Source of the DNA: Nitrospirota bacterium | GTDB taxonomy: Bacteria; Nitrospirota; Thermodesulfovibrionia; Thermodesulfovibrionales; Dissulfurispiraceae | Length of the DNA: 8,624 bases | Direction of reading: 5' to 3' | NCBI GenBank assembly: GCA_013349595.1 | Contig: DUZI01000062.1 | Span: 1-8,624, forward strand | Shown: positions 1-6,119 of the stretch, in pieces | Layout of the letters: each line of letters opens with the position of its first letter | Numbering within the stretch: position 1 is the first letter of the stretch | Made by a program: the position numbers and the translations under genes | The notes under the pieces: model-generated | Database searches by the model: none | What the model saw: the letters and a program-made list of their open reading frames with translations, nothing else | Told to the model about the DNA's origin: nothing

Positions 1-2
1 CT

Positions 3-110
3 TCTTGTCCAAATTGCATAATTCAGTATAGAAGTGGCAATATTAATAGTAAGCATTTTATAGAGATTATAAAAAACTCAATGATTCCCTTTAAAAGTGA
101 CGGTTATTAA
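3..110 (+). CDS. C-terminal end of a probable cysteine-rich Fe-S oxidoreductase (partial)
   Basis: An open frame enters from the left edge and ends with TAA at 108-110, giving 35 residues that begin SCPNCIIQYRSG and continue into a short helix-like tail (KHFIEIIKNS). A CPxC motif followed by a basic stretch and a helix ending in IEII resembles the C-terminal end of CCG-domain proteins of the HdrB/HdrD/GlpC kind, where the last CxxC is followed by about 25 residues. This is inferred from a very short fragment, and such a frame could stay open by chance. No start, ribosome binding site or other domain is visible. If real, it would be another disulfide-reductase-like or Fe-S oxidoreductase gene close to the Hdr operon. 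Confidence 0.4.
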   Translation, partial: SCPNCIIQYRSGNINSKHFIEIIKNSMIPFKSDGY

Positions 111-141
111 GGGTAAGAGATTACAATATTAAAGATATAGA

Positions 142-364
142 CCAAAATCGGAGATAGAACTAAAAAGCTTAATAAAATAGGCAAGTAAGATAGGAAAGGC
201 TGGTGTGGAATTTTTATACGACACCTTATAAAAAAAGTTCCTAGGGCTTTGTCATAAGGCATTGCATTATAATGAATAAAGCGAAATATTTGTCGATTAT
301 AAAAAGCCTGAAACAGCCCTTCCTATCGCTATTTTAAGGATATAGGGAACTTATAAAAAGCATT
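142..364. repeat. Imperfect 223-nt dispersed repeat, copy 1, with hairpin-forming ends
   Basis: This stretch matches 1448-1672 in order along its whole length. Both copies open with CCAAAATC and end in AAAAGCATT, share an identical 32-nt block (308-339 and 1614-1645), and share shorter blocks such as CACCTTATAAAA and AAGGCATTGCATTAT. The centre (about 235-300) is more diverged. GATAGGAAAGGCTG (189-202) can pair with CAGCCCTTCCTATC (314-327) in a 14-bp stem with one mismatch, and GGTGT (202-206) can pair with ACACC (221-225) inside it. The heptamer GATATAG flanks the core at 134-140 and 339-345, like a target-site duplication. It ends just before the ribosome binding site of the next gene. It could be a MITE-like element or a structured RNA; I see no protein in it. 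Confidence 0.75.
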
Positions 365-372
365 AACCAATC

Positions 373-380
373 AAGGAGAT
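373..380 (+). promoter_or_regulatory. Ribosome binding site for the YkgJ-type gene
   Basis: AAGGAGAT lies five bases ahead of the ATG at 386. It fixes that start and sits only nine bases beyond the end of repeat copy 1, so the repeat forms the 5' leader of this gene if transcription starts upstream. Confidence 0.75.
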
Positions 381-385
381 AAAAA

Positions 386-1126
386 ATGACAGACTTAAAA
401 GACAAATTACAAATCATCACACCATTTACCAATCAAGCACCTGCAGAGAGACGAAAGAAAATAATAGTGAAACAAACAGAATGCAATAAATGTGGCACCT
501 GTTGTATAGGTGCAAGCCCGATGTTACTTAAAGATGACTACAAGTTATATTTAAGCAATTTATTAAACGACACAAACACATATACCGTTAGGCTTAATGA
601 GCCTTTGTATAATCGCAGAGAACAGGATTTATATTATTCACCAATTGAAGTAATAAAGATAGATGAAGATAGTGGTTGCATTTTTTATGAAGGTGCTGGG
701 CAATGCTCTATTTATGAAAATAGACCTATTCAATGCAAAGAATTTGAATGTTGGGATAATACCCCTCCTATGGAAGGACTTGAAGACAGGTGCTTAAAAA
801 GAAAAGACATTTTTGGAGGGATAGATTTTTTAATGGACCTCATTGAAAAGCATGAAGAATTTTGTTCTTATGATAAATTTTTAAATCTTATTGAAAAATT
901 CCATAGAAATAATGAGGAAGCCTTAAAGGACCTAATAGACATACTAAAATTTGATATCTCGGCAAGAGATTATGTCGCAAACTCTTTTGGTATAAAGGAA
1001 AAATCTATAAATCTAATCTTTGGCAGACCAATGACAGAATGTCTTGAATTTTTAGGGCTTCATATTAGAAAAGAAGAAGAAACCTTCGTAATAAGAAAAA
1101 TTGATAATGGAACAAAAGTGGATTGA
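386..1126 (+). CDS. YkgJ-family cysteine-cluster metal-binding protein
   Basis: A soluble protein of 246 residues with no signal peptide or membrane segment. The N-terminal half carries the cysteine signature of the YkgJ family (zinc- or iron-chelate-binding proteins): C33-x2-C36-x2-C39-C40, then C98, C107, C117 and C122 in the context GCIFYEG, QCSIYENRP, QCKEFEC. The arginine-proline before C117 is typical of the family. From about residue 135 onward the protein is acidic and helical with no recognisable domain, so it is longer than the bare motif domain. The family has no settled biochemical role; metal or Fe-S cluster binding is inferred from the cysteines. The gene ends in an ordinary TGA and overlaps the next gene, so the two are probably co-translated. 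Confidence 0.85.
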   Translation: MTDLKDKLQIITPFTNQAPAERRKKIIVKQTECNKCGTCCIGASPMLLKDDYKLYLSNLLNDTNTYTVRLNEPLYNRREQDLYYSPIEVIKIDEDSGCIFYEGAGQCSIYENRPIQCKEFECWDNTPPMEGLEDRCLKRKDIFGGIDFLMDLIEKHEEFCSYDKFLNLIEKFHRNNEEALKDLIDILKFDISARDYVANSFGIKEKSINLIFGRPMTECLEFLGLHIRKEEETFVIRKIDNGTKVD

Positions 1127-1343
1127 AATATATGTCAGCCTTGATTCACTTGAGGCTGATATGATAACAGAACTTCTTAAAAGTTGTAATATTGAGGTCA
1201 TGGTTAAATCATACAGGGTTAGTCCTTATCCTGTAAACATTGGAAGACTTGCTGAAATAAGAATATTCGTCCTCGAACAAGATTCAGAAACAGCAAGGGA
1301 AATAATTAAATCTGATTATCTGATTTTAGATGAAGAATCTTGA
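1107..1343 (+). CDS. Small DUF2007-type protein
   Basis: A soluble protein of 78 residues. The order strand (WIEIYVS), helix (LDSLEADMITELLKSCNIEVMV), loop (YPVNIGRLAEIRIFV) and helix (DSETAREII) matches the ferredoxin-like fold of the DUF2007 family, called putative signal-transducing or GlnB-like proteins. No member has a well-defined ligand that I can name, so the function is unknown. I prefer the ATG at 1107 to the TTG at 1101 because the conserved part begins right after it. No good ribosome binding site precedes either codon, and the start lies 20 bases inside the end of the YkgJ gene, which suggests translational coupling. It stops at a normal TGA, showing that TGA is a true stop in this genome. 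Confidence 0.75.
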   Translation: MEQKWIEIYVSLDSLEADMITELLKSCNIEVMVKSYRVSPYPVNIGRLAEIRIFVLEQDSETAREIIKSDYLILDEES

Positions 1344-1447
1344 TTATTCAAGCCTGACTTTATTAAACCCAAAGAGCTAATTATTTTCTATTCTTGATAT
1401 TATTCTTTACTTATTCAACTTTCACAAATATTTTTTTACAATCTTTC

Positions 1448-1672
1448 CCAAAATCAGCGATAGAACTGAGAACTTAATAAAATCAAGTAGGAAGGGTTGG
1501 TGAAAAATTTTATACAACACCTTATAAAAGAAATCTTTAGAAACTTTAACAAAAGGCATTGCATTATTAAAGAATAAAGCAAAATTAAAATGAAATCGTC
1601 GATTAAAAAAATTCTGAAACAGCCCTTCCTATCGCTATTTTAAGGTCCTTTATAAAAGTTGACAAAAGCATT
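1448..1672. repeat. Imperfect 225-nt dispersed repeat, copy 2, with inverted-repeat ends
   Basis: This is the second copy of the element at 142-364. AGCGATAG (1456-1463) is the exact inverse complement of CTATCGCT (1629-1636), and flanking AAAAT and ATTTT extend the terminal inverted repeat. TAGGAAGGGTTG (1488-1499) can pair with CAGCCCTTCCTA (1620-1631) over 12 bp with one G-U. The matching stem in copy 1 has a C-G pair at that point, a consistent wobble change that keeps the pairing. The two stems use overlapping 3' bases (1629-1631) and so are partly alternative. GGTG (1499-1502) and CACC (1518-1521) form an inner hairpin, as in copy 1. No convincing open frame is present. A MITE-like element or a structured RNA are both possible. 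Confidence 0.75.
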
Positions 1673-1688
1673 TAGAAATTCTTAAAAT
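1659..1688 (+). promoter_or_regulatory. Probable sigma-70-type promoter of tRNA-Val
   Basis: A perfect TTGACA (1659-1664) is followed after 18 bases by TAAAAT (1683-1688), five of six matches to the -10 consensus. It lies 11 bases ahead of the mature tRNA 5' end. The -35 box lies within the last bases of repeat copy 2; the matching place in copy 1 reads CTTATA and has no such box. Confidence 0.6.
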
Positions 1689-1699
1689 TCAGACCGTTT

Positions 1700-1771
1700 A
1701 GGCGCATAGCTCAGTGGGAGAGCGCTTCCTTGACGCGGAAGAGGTCTGGGGTTCAATCCCCCATGCGCCTA
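1700..1771 (+). tRNA. tRNA-Val (anticodon GAC)
   Basis: The cloverleaf folds completely. The acceptor AGGCGCA (1700-1706) pairs with TGCGCCT (1764-1770). T8 is present, and the D stem is GCTC with GAGC, with GG in its loop. The anticodon stem CTTCC/GGAAG encloses TTGACGC, with anticodon GAC at 1732-1734. The variable loop is five bases, and the T stem TGGGG/CCCCA has loop TTCAATC. The discriminator base is A1771, as expected for valine tRNA. CCA is not encoded, because the next bases are CTT, so the tail must be added by the CCA-adding enzyme. GAC reads the GUC and GUU codons. Confidence 0.95.
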
Positions 1772-2145
1772 CTTTCTAATATGCCTTCTAAATTTTAAAT
1801 AATCAATGTTTGCACATAAAAGCATATTAATGGTTTATCCTTTCGTTATAAGCATAATCTTCAAATATCTTTCATACTTGCATTTACTATCTCATCTTAT
1901 CCTACTGCCTCAAATTCTAAACAATATTATTTCCTTCTCTTTTAATCAAAATAGAAATTTATAAAAATAAGGTGTAAGAAACTAAATATATTGTAAACTT
2001 AAAAAAAAATAATTTAACATTTTCAGATTTTAATTTCAGATTATTTTCATAATAAATCAATAAACTACTAAATTATAATTACCTAAGCAAATTGTCATTA
2101 GTGCTAACCTATTAAATAACTCATTGAATTACAAAGAATAAATCC
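1772..2145. other. AT-rich intergenic region with no gene seen
   Basis: Between tRNA-Val and the hdr promoter region I find no open frame with a ribosome binding site, no RNA fold I recognise and no further copy of the 223-nt repeat. The sequence is very AT-rich, with several A and T runs. A long spacer ahead of a large energy-metabolism operon can hold regulator sites, but no operator is clear enough to name. Confidence 0.5.
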
Positions 2146-2175
2146 TTGACAAAGTTTTATAGATTAAATTAAGTT
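2146..2175 (+). promoter_or_regulatory. Possible promoter of the hdr-mvh operon
   Basis: A perfect TTGACA (2146-2151) occurs about 80 bases ahead of hdrA. At the right distance the -10 region is poor (TTAAGT at 17 bases or TAAGTT at 18, three of six matches each). If it is used, it would probably need an activator. No sigma-54 GG/GC pair was seen. It is offered only as the best candidate upstream of the operon. Confidence 0.35.
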
Positions 2176-2190
2176 ACATCGTTTTAATAT

Positions 2191-2204
2191 CCTATATTTA
2201 TAGG
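2191..2204. repeat. 14-bp perfect inverted repeat between possible promoter and hdrA
   Basis: CCTATATTTATAGG is two six-base arms around TT, placed 26 bases ahead of the hdrA start, where a repressor site could act. It does not match any operator I know. In such AT-rich DNA a short palindrome can arise by chance, although the GG/CC ends stand out. Confidence 0.3.
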
Positions 2205-2216
2205 TATTATTTTAAT

Positions 2217-2225
2217 AAGGAGGAG
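2217..2225 (+). promoter_or_regulatory. Strong ribosome binding site of hdrA
   Basis: AAGGAGGAG precedes the ATG at 2231, with seven bases between AAGGAGG and the start. This is near the ideal distance and decides the start. Confidence 0.85.
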
Positions 2226-2230
2226 TCAAA

Positions 2231-4231
2231 ATGACAAAGGTAGGGGTGTATGTATGCAAATGCGGTGAAAACATCGCTGGCGCTGTTAATGTTGACGAAG
2301 TTATGAAGTATGCCGAGACGCTACCTGATGTAACAGTGGTCAAGAATTACCTCTTTATGTGTTCTGATGCGGGACAAGATGTCATCAAACAGGACATTAA
2401 AGATGGTTTAGTTGACAGGGTTGTAGTGGCAGCTTGTACTCCCAGAACGCATGAGCCAATCTTCAGAAATGCCTTGGAAACAGGTGGTTTAAACAAGTAT
2501 TTCCTTGAGATGGCAAATATCAGGGATCAAGACAGTTGGGCTCATTGGCATGATAAGAAGGGTGCAACAGAGAAGGCGAAAAGGCTTGTAAATAGTGCGG
2601 TTGCTAAAGTCAGGCTTGCAAAACCACTTGTTGATCGTTACGGAGATGTTGAAAAATCTGTAATGATTGTAGGAGGTGGAATAGCTGGTATGTTTGCAGC
2701 ACTTGATCTTGCAAGTATGGGCATCAAGGTCTATTTAGTTGAAAAGCAGCCGTCAATAGGCGGTAATATGTCAAAGCTTGACAAAACCTTCCCTACAATG
2801 GATTGTTCGGCCTGAATACTCACACCTAAAACGGGCGAGGTCGCCCAAAATCCAAATATTGAAGTTATTACGTACGCAGAGGTTGATGATGTAAAGGGGT
2901 ATGTAGGTAATTTCGATATAAAAATCAAGAAAAAAGCAAGTTATATAGATTGGGATAAATGTATAGGATGCGGAGTTTGTACAGAAATATGTCCATCAAA
3001 GGTACCTAACGAATACAACTATGGACTTAATCAAAGAAGGGCTGCCTACATAGAATATCCTCAAGCTGTTCCAAAGAAGGCAGTAATTGATGAACAAAAT
3101 TGTTTATATTTCAAGACATTCAAAAAAGCTGGGAAGCCTGCATGTCAAATATGTGAAAAAGGAATACCAGCAAAAGGTATTCAGGGATGTCCAGCAAATG
3201 CGATCAAGTTTGATGATAAAGATGAATATGTAAATATAAAAGTTGGTTCAGTGATAATAGCCACTGGATTTAAACCAATGTCGAAGGATCATTTTAAAGA
3301 ATACTCACCCCAATCCCCTGATGTTATCACATCAATGGAATTTGAAAGGATTCTCTCTTCGACAGGGCCTACTGGTGGTGAATTAAAAAGACCATCAGAT
3401 GGGACGAAGCCAAAGAACATAGCAATGATATCATGTGTTGGCAGTAGAGATGAGAGACATCATTCTTATTGTTCAAAGGTTTGTTGTATGTATATGCTTA
3501 AACATGCAAGGATTCTTAAGGAGAAGTATCCATATATTAATTTATATCTTTTCTTTATTGATGTTAGAACTGCTGGCAAAGATTTTGAGGAGTTTTATGT
3601 ATATACGAAAGGACTTGGTGCCAAGATAATAAGAGGTGGAAGGGTTTCCTCTGTAGATGAAAAACCAAATGGCAAACTTAGAGTAAGAGGTTTTGATGTT
3701 GATTTAGGTTCACCAGTGGAGTTAGAAGCTGATTTAGTTGTTTTAGCAACGGCTATTGAGCCTCCAGATGGAGTTGACGAACTTGGCAGACAATTCTCAG
3801 CAACTTGTGGGAGAGAAGGATTTTTAAGAGAGGTTCATACAAAACTTTTTCCTGTTGAAACATCAGCAAAGGGTGTATTGATTGCTGGTTGTGTGCAAGG
3901 GCCAAAAGACATTCCAGAATCAATAGCTCAATCCAGAGCGGCTGCGGCATCAGCAGCATCATTGATAATTCCTGGCAAGATAAAATTTGAAGCTATTGTA
4001 TCTGAGGTTGATAAAGATAAATGTAGTAGTTGTGGAGTATGTGTTCCATTATGTCCATACAATGCTATTAAGCTTGAGACTTATAAAGACAAGGAAAAGG
4101 CGAAGATAGAGGCTGCTTTATGTGCTGGTTGTGGAGTTTGTGCATCGGCCTGTCCATCGAGGGCTATAACATTTCATGGTTTTACAACAGAGCAAATATT
4201 AGAACAAATATCTGCATTAGTAGAAGCCTAA
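2231..4231 (+). CDS. hdrA: Heterodisulfide reductase subunit A, selenoprotein (TGA at 2813-2815 read as Sec195)
   Basis: A protein of 666 residues counting the Sec. HdrA holds the FAD that splits electron pairs from hydrogenase between ferredoxin and the HdrBC branch. The N-terminal domain has the C9-x-C11-G motif with C44 and C69, proposed ligands of a 4Fe-4S cluster. The FAD fold begins at GGGIAG (148-153). An inserted ferredoxin domain carries C244/C247/C250/C254 and C291/C305/C308/C320. C402, C414, C418 and C419 form a further conserved cysteine set. Two C-terminal 4Fe-4S motifs (C598/601/604/608 and C631/634/637/641) complete it. The frame is closed only by the TGA at codon 195, in DCSA-Sec-ILTPK. 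This family has Cys or Sec there, the frame continues in register, and a hairpin follows. A sequencing error or broken gene is the alternative but looks unlikely. Confidence 0.93.
2833..2846 (+). promoter_or_regulatory. Putative bacterial SECIS hairpin of hdrA
   Basis: GGGCG (2833-2837) and CGCCC (2842-2846) form a GC-only stem around loop AGGT, inside an otherwise AT-rich coding sequence. The stem starts 17 bases after the TGA and the loop begins after 22. The AGGT loop resembles that of the E. coli fdhF SECIS, which SelB recognises. The identification rests on position and loop sequence by eye, with no folding calculation. Confidence 0.65.
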
Positions 4232-4251
4232 TTTAGAAAGGAGGACATAAA

Positions 4252-4788
4252 ATGGAAGAAAGTGGCGTAAATGTAATTAATCTGAATCAGTGTGATGAAG
4301 AGTTTATAAAATATTTAGAGAAGTTTGGAGCTCATTCACTGAAAGAGTGCATCCAATGTGGCAAGTGTGCATCGACTTGTCCGATGGCATTAGCAGGGCT
4401 TGATTTTTATATAAAGAGAATCATTCATGCAGCAACATTGGGTTTAAAAGAAATACTTCTTGAAGATTCATCTGTATGGGGATGTCAATCCTGTAATAGG
4501 TGTGTAGAGGTTTGTCCAATGGATATCAAGCCTTATGAGATAATACAAGCAGTTAGAAGGGCAGCGGTGCGAGATGAGTCATGTCCAGCGAATACGTATG
4601 AAGGATTAAGGAATCTATATAAAAATGGACATGCAGTTTTTCCGAAGGGTTTTGAGGAGAGGAGGAAGAAGGTAGGACTTCCTGAAAAGCCACCGACATT
4701 AACAAGTCACGAGGAACTGAAGAAGAAATTTCAGGAAATTTTAAAACAAACATCATTGGCTGATGTAGCGCCGTTTAAGCTTGATTAG
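4252..4788 (+). CDS. hdrC: Heterodisulfide reductase subunit C (two 4Fe-4S clusters)
   Basis: A protein of 178 residues, the usual size for the soluble HdrC of the HdrABC complex. It carries electrons from HdrA to the catalytic subunit HdrB. Two ferredoxin-type motifs are visible: C33-x2-C36-x2-C39-x3-C43-P and C78-x2-C81-x2-C84-x3-C88-P, each enough for one 4Fe-4S cluster. The stretch between them (DFYIKRIIHAATLGLKE) and the segment after the second motif (IKPYEIIQAVRRAAV) are typical of HdrC. There are no membrane helices, so this is not the HdrE/DsrM type. AAAGGAGG (4237-4244) lies seven bases before the ATG, and the gene starts 20 bases after the hdrA stop. Its TAG stop is embedded at the start of the hdrB ribosome binding site, so the two are probably coupled. 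Confidence 0.93.
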   Translation: MEESGVNVINLNQCDEEFIKYLEKFGAHSLKECIQCGKCASTCPMALAGLDFYIKRIIHAATLGLKEILLEDSSVWGCQSCNRCVEVCPMDIKPYEIIQAVRRAAVRDESCPANTYEGLRNLYKNGHAVFPKGFEERRKKVGLPEKPPTLTSHEELKKKFQEILKQTSLADVAPFKLD

Positions 4789-4792
4789 GAGG
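4787..4792 (+). promoter_or_regulatory. Ribosome binding site that decides the hdrB start
   Basis: AGGAGG overlaps the hdrC stop codon and stands six bases before ATG 4799. An in-frame TTG at 4781 lies upstream of this site and is therefore not the start. Confidence 0.8.
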
Positions 4793-4798
4793 GACGAT

Positions 4799-5695
4799 AT
4801 GAAACAGGTAGGATTATTTTTAGGATGTAATATTCCTTTTAATAGACCTGATGTAGAGTATTCTGCGAGGTATATATTAAGTGAATTAGAGACTAATGCA
4901 GTTGATCTTGAAGGAGCATCTTGTTGTCCGGCCTTTGGCACTATGCCTTCCATTGATATAGAAGCATGGGCGGCTGCATCTGCATGGAATTTAGTTCTTG
5001 CAGACGAAAAGGGTATTGATTTAGTAACTGGTTGTGGTTCTTGTTATGGGTCACTTAATGAAGCCAAACATCATATGGGGCAACATCCAGAATTAATTGA
5101 AAAGATTAACCAGATATATGCAAAAGTTGGGAAAGAATACAAAGGAACTGCAAAGGTATCGAATTTTATAAATTTTATATATGAAGATGTAGGATTAGAG
5201 AAAATAAAACAAAAGGTCAAAGTAAATCTCAATGGTCTTAAATGTGCTGTTCAAACAGGGTGTCACAATCTTTGGCCAAGCGAAGCTTATCCTACTAGTG
5301 AAGACAACACCTTTCAGCCAAAGCGGTTAAGAGAAATTTGTGAGGCAATGGGTGGTTCTGCCCCTAACTACAGTGCTATTACAGATTGTTGTGGAATGGG
5401 TGCATTAAGATCGAATGCATCAGATAAATCACTTGCACTTTTCAAGAAAAAATTAGATATGATTAAAGAAGAATTAGACCCTGACATTTGTGTAATTGGA
5501 TGTAGTTCATGTTTAATGCAGTTTGATGCAGGGCAGGCGTTATTGATTGAGCAAAAGAAATTAAATTATCAGATACCATCACTTCATATAATTCAATTGA
5601 TTGCATTGGCATTAGGAGCTGATATTGACAAGTTAACGGCATTTACGAAAGTACCTTTAGATGGAGCAATTAATAAAATAAAAGGAGGTAATTAA
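4799..5695 (+). CDS. hdrB: Heterodisulfide reductase subunit B, catalytic, two CCG domains
   Basis: A protein of 298 residues. HdrB is the disulfide-reducing subunit; in methanogens it holds two non-cubane 4Fe-4S clusters, one per CCG domain, that cleave CoM-S-S-CoB. The first domain shows C10, C42-C43, C79 and C82 (SCCPAFG, GCGSCYGS). The second shows C155, C197-C198, C235 and C238 (GCHNLWPSEA, DCCGMG, GCSSCLMQFD). This spacing fits the family closely and no ligand cysteine is missing. C149, C181 and C231 are extra. The start is ATG 4799, set by AGGAGG at 4787-4792. The methanogen coenzymes are not expected in bacteria, so the physiological disulfide is unknown. The next gene follows after one base. 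Confidence 0.93.
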   Translation: MKQVGLFLGCNIPFNRPDVEYSARYILSELETNAVDLEGASCCPAFGTMPSIDIEAWAAASAWNLVLADEKGIDLVTGCGSCYGSLNEAKHHMGQHPELIEKINQIYAKVGKEYKGTAKVSNFINFIYEDVGLEKIKQKVKVNLNGLKCAVQTGCHNLWPSEAYPTSEDNTFQPKRLREICEAMGGSAPNYSAITDCCGMGALRSNASDKSLALFKKKLDMIKEELDPDICVIGCSSCLMQFDAGQALLIEQKKLNYQIPSLHIIQLIALALGADIDKLTAFTKVPLDGAINKIKGGN

Positions 5696-5696
5696 C

Positions 5697-6119
5697 ATGG
5701 CTGAGTGGGAACCAAGGATTATAGTTATTGCCTGTCATTGGTGTACCTATCAGGGTGCTGATCTTGCAGGTAGTTTAAGATATTCGTATCCTCCATCAAT
5801 ACACATAGTTAGAGTGCCTTGTTCAGGCAGAGTAGAGCCTGAGTTTATAACTGAAGCCATTAAAAGTGGTGCTGATGGTGTATTTGTAGGGGGTTGTCAT
5901 TTTGGTGATTGTCATTATCGGTCTGGTAATTACAATACGATAAAGAGATTTAACTTATTAAAGAGGGCTCTTGTAGATTTAGGTTTAGAAGATGAAAGGG
6001 TAAAACTTGAATGGATATCAGGTAGTGAAGGGAAGAAATTTGCGGAGGAAATGACAGTCTTTGATGCAAAGATTAGAGAACTCGGACCAAATCCAATAAA
6101 AGGAGGGGCAAATGTCTAA
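5697..6119 (+). CDS. mvhD: Hydrogenase-to-HdrA electron transfer subunit (MvhD/FrhD-type, 2Fe-2S)
   Basis: A protein of 140 residues, the normal size for stand-alone MvhD. It links the [NiFe] hydrogenase to HdrA through a 2Fe-2S cluster. Conserved cysteines are C13 and C16 (IACHWCTYQGADLAG), C42 (RVPCSGRVEP), C67 and C72 (VGGCHFGDCHY), all family positions. Some relatives of this subunit have Sec in place of one of these cysteines; here all are Cys codons. AGGAGGT at 5683-5689 lies seven bases ahead of the ATG. The gene starts one base after the hdrB stop and overlaps mvhG by eight bases, which suggests tight coupling. It is not fused to HdrA or to an Flx/Nuo-like partner. Confidence 0.92.
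   Translation: MAEWEPRIIVIACHWCTYQGADLAGSLRYSYPPSIHIVRVPCSGRVEPEFITEAIKSGADGVFVGGCHFGDCHYRSGNYNTIKRFNLLKRALVDLGLEDERVKLEWISGSEGKKFAEEMTVFDAKIRELGPNPIKGGANV

Noticed and set aside
1344..1447. Terminator after the DUF2007 gene
   Set aside because: T-rich stretches occur, but I found no stable hairpin before them.
142..1672. CRISPR array or insertion sequence formed by the two repeats
   Set aside because: There are only two long copies 1.3 kb apart with ordinary genes between them. There is no short-repeat and spacer pattern, and no transposase is encoded.
2813..2815. TGA in hdrA as a true stop with a second gene starting at 3251
   Set aside because: The region 2816-3250 stays open in the same frame and encodes the inserted ferredoxin domain (C244 to C320). 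No ribosome binding site precedes 3251, and the site is a known Cys/Sec position.
4781..4783. TTG at 4781 as the hdrB start
   Set aside because: It lies before the AGGAGG at 4787-4792 and inside the end of hdrC. ATG 4799 is ideally spaced and starts the conserved MKQVGLFLGC.
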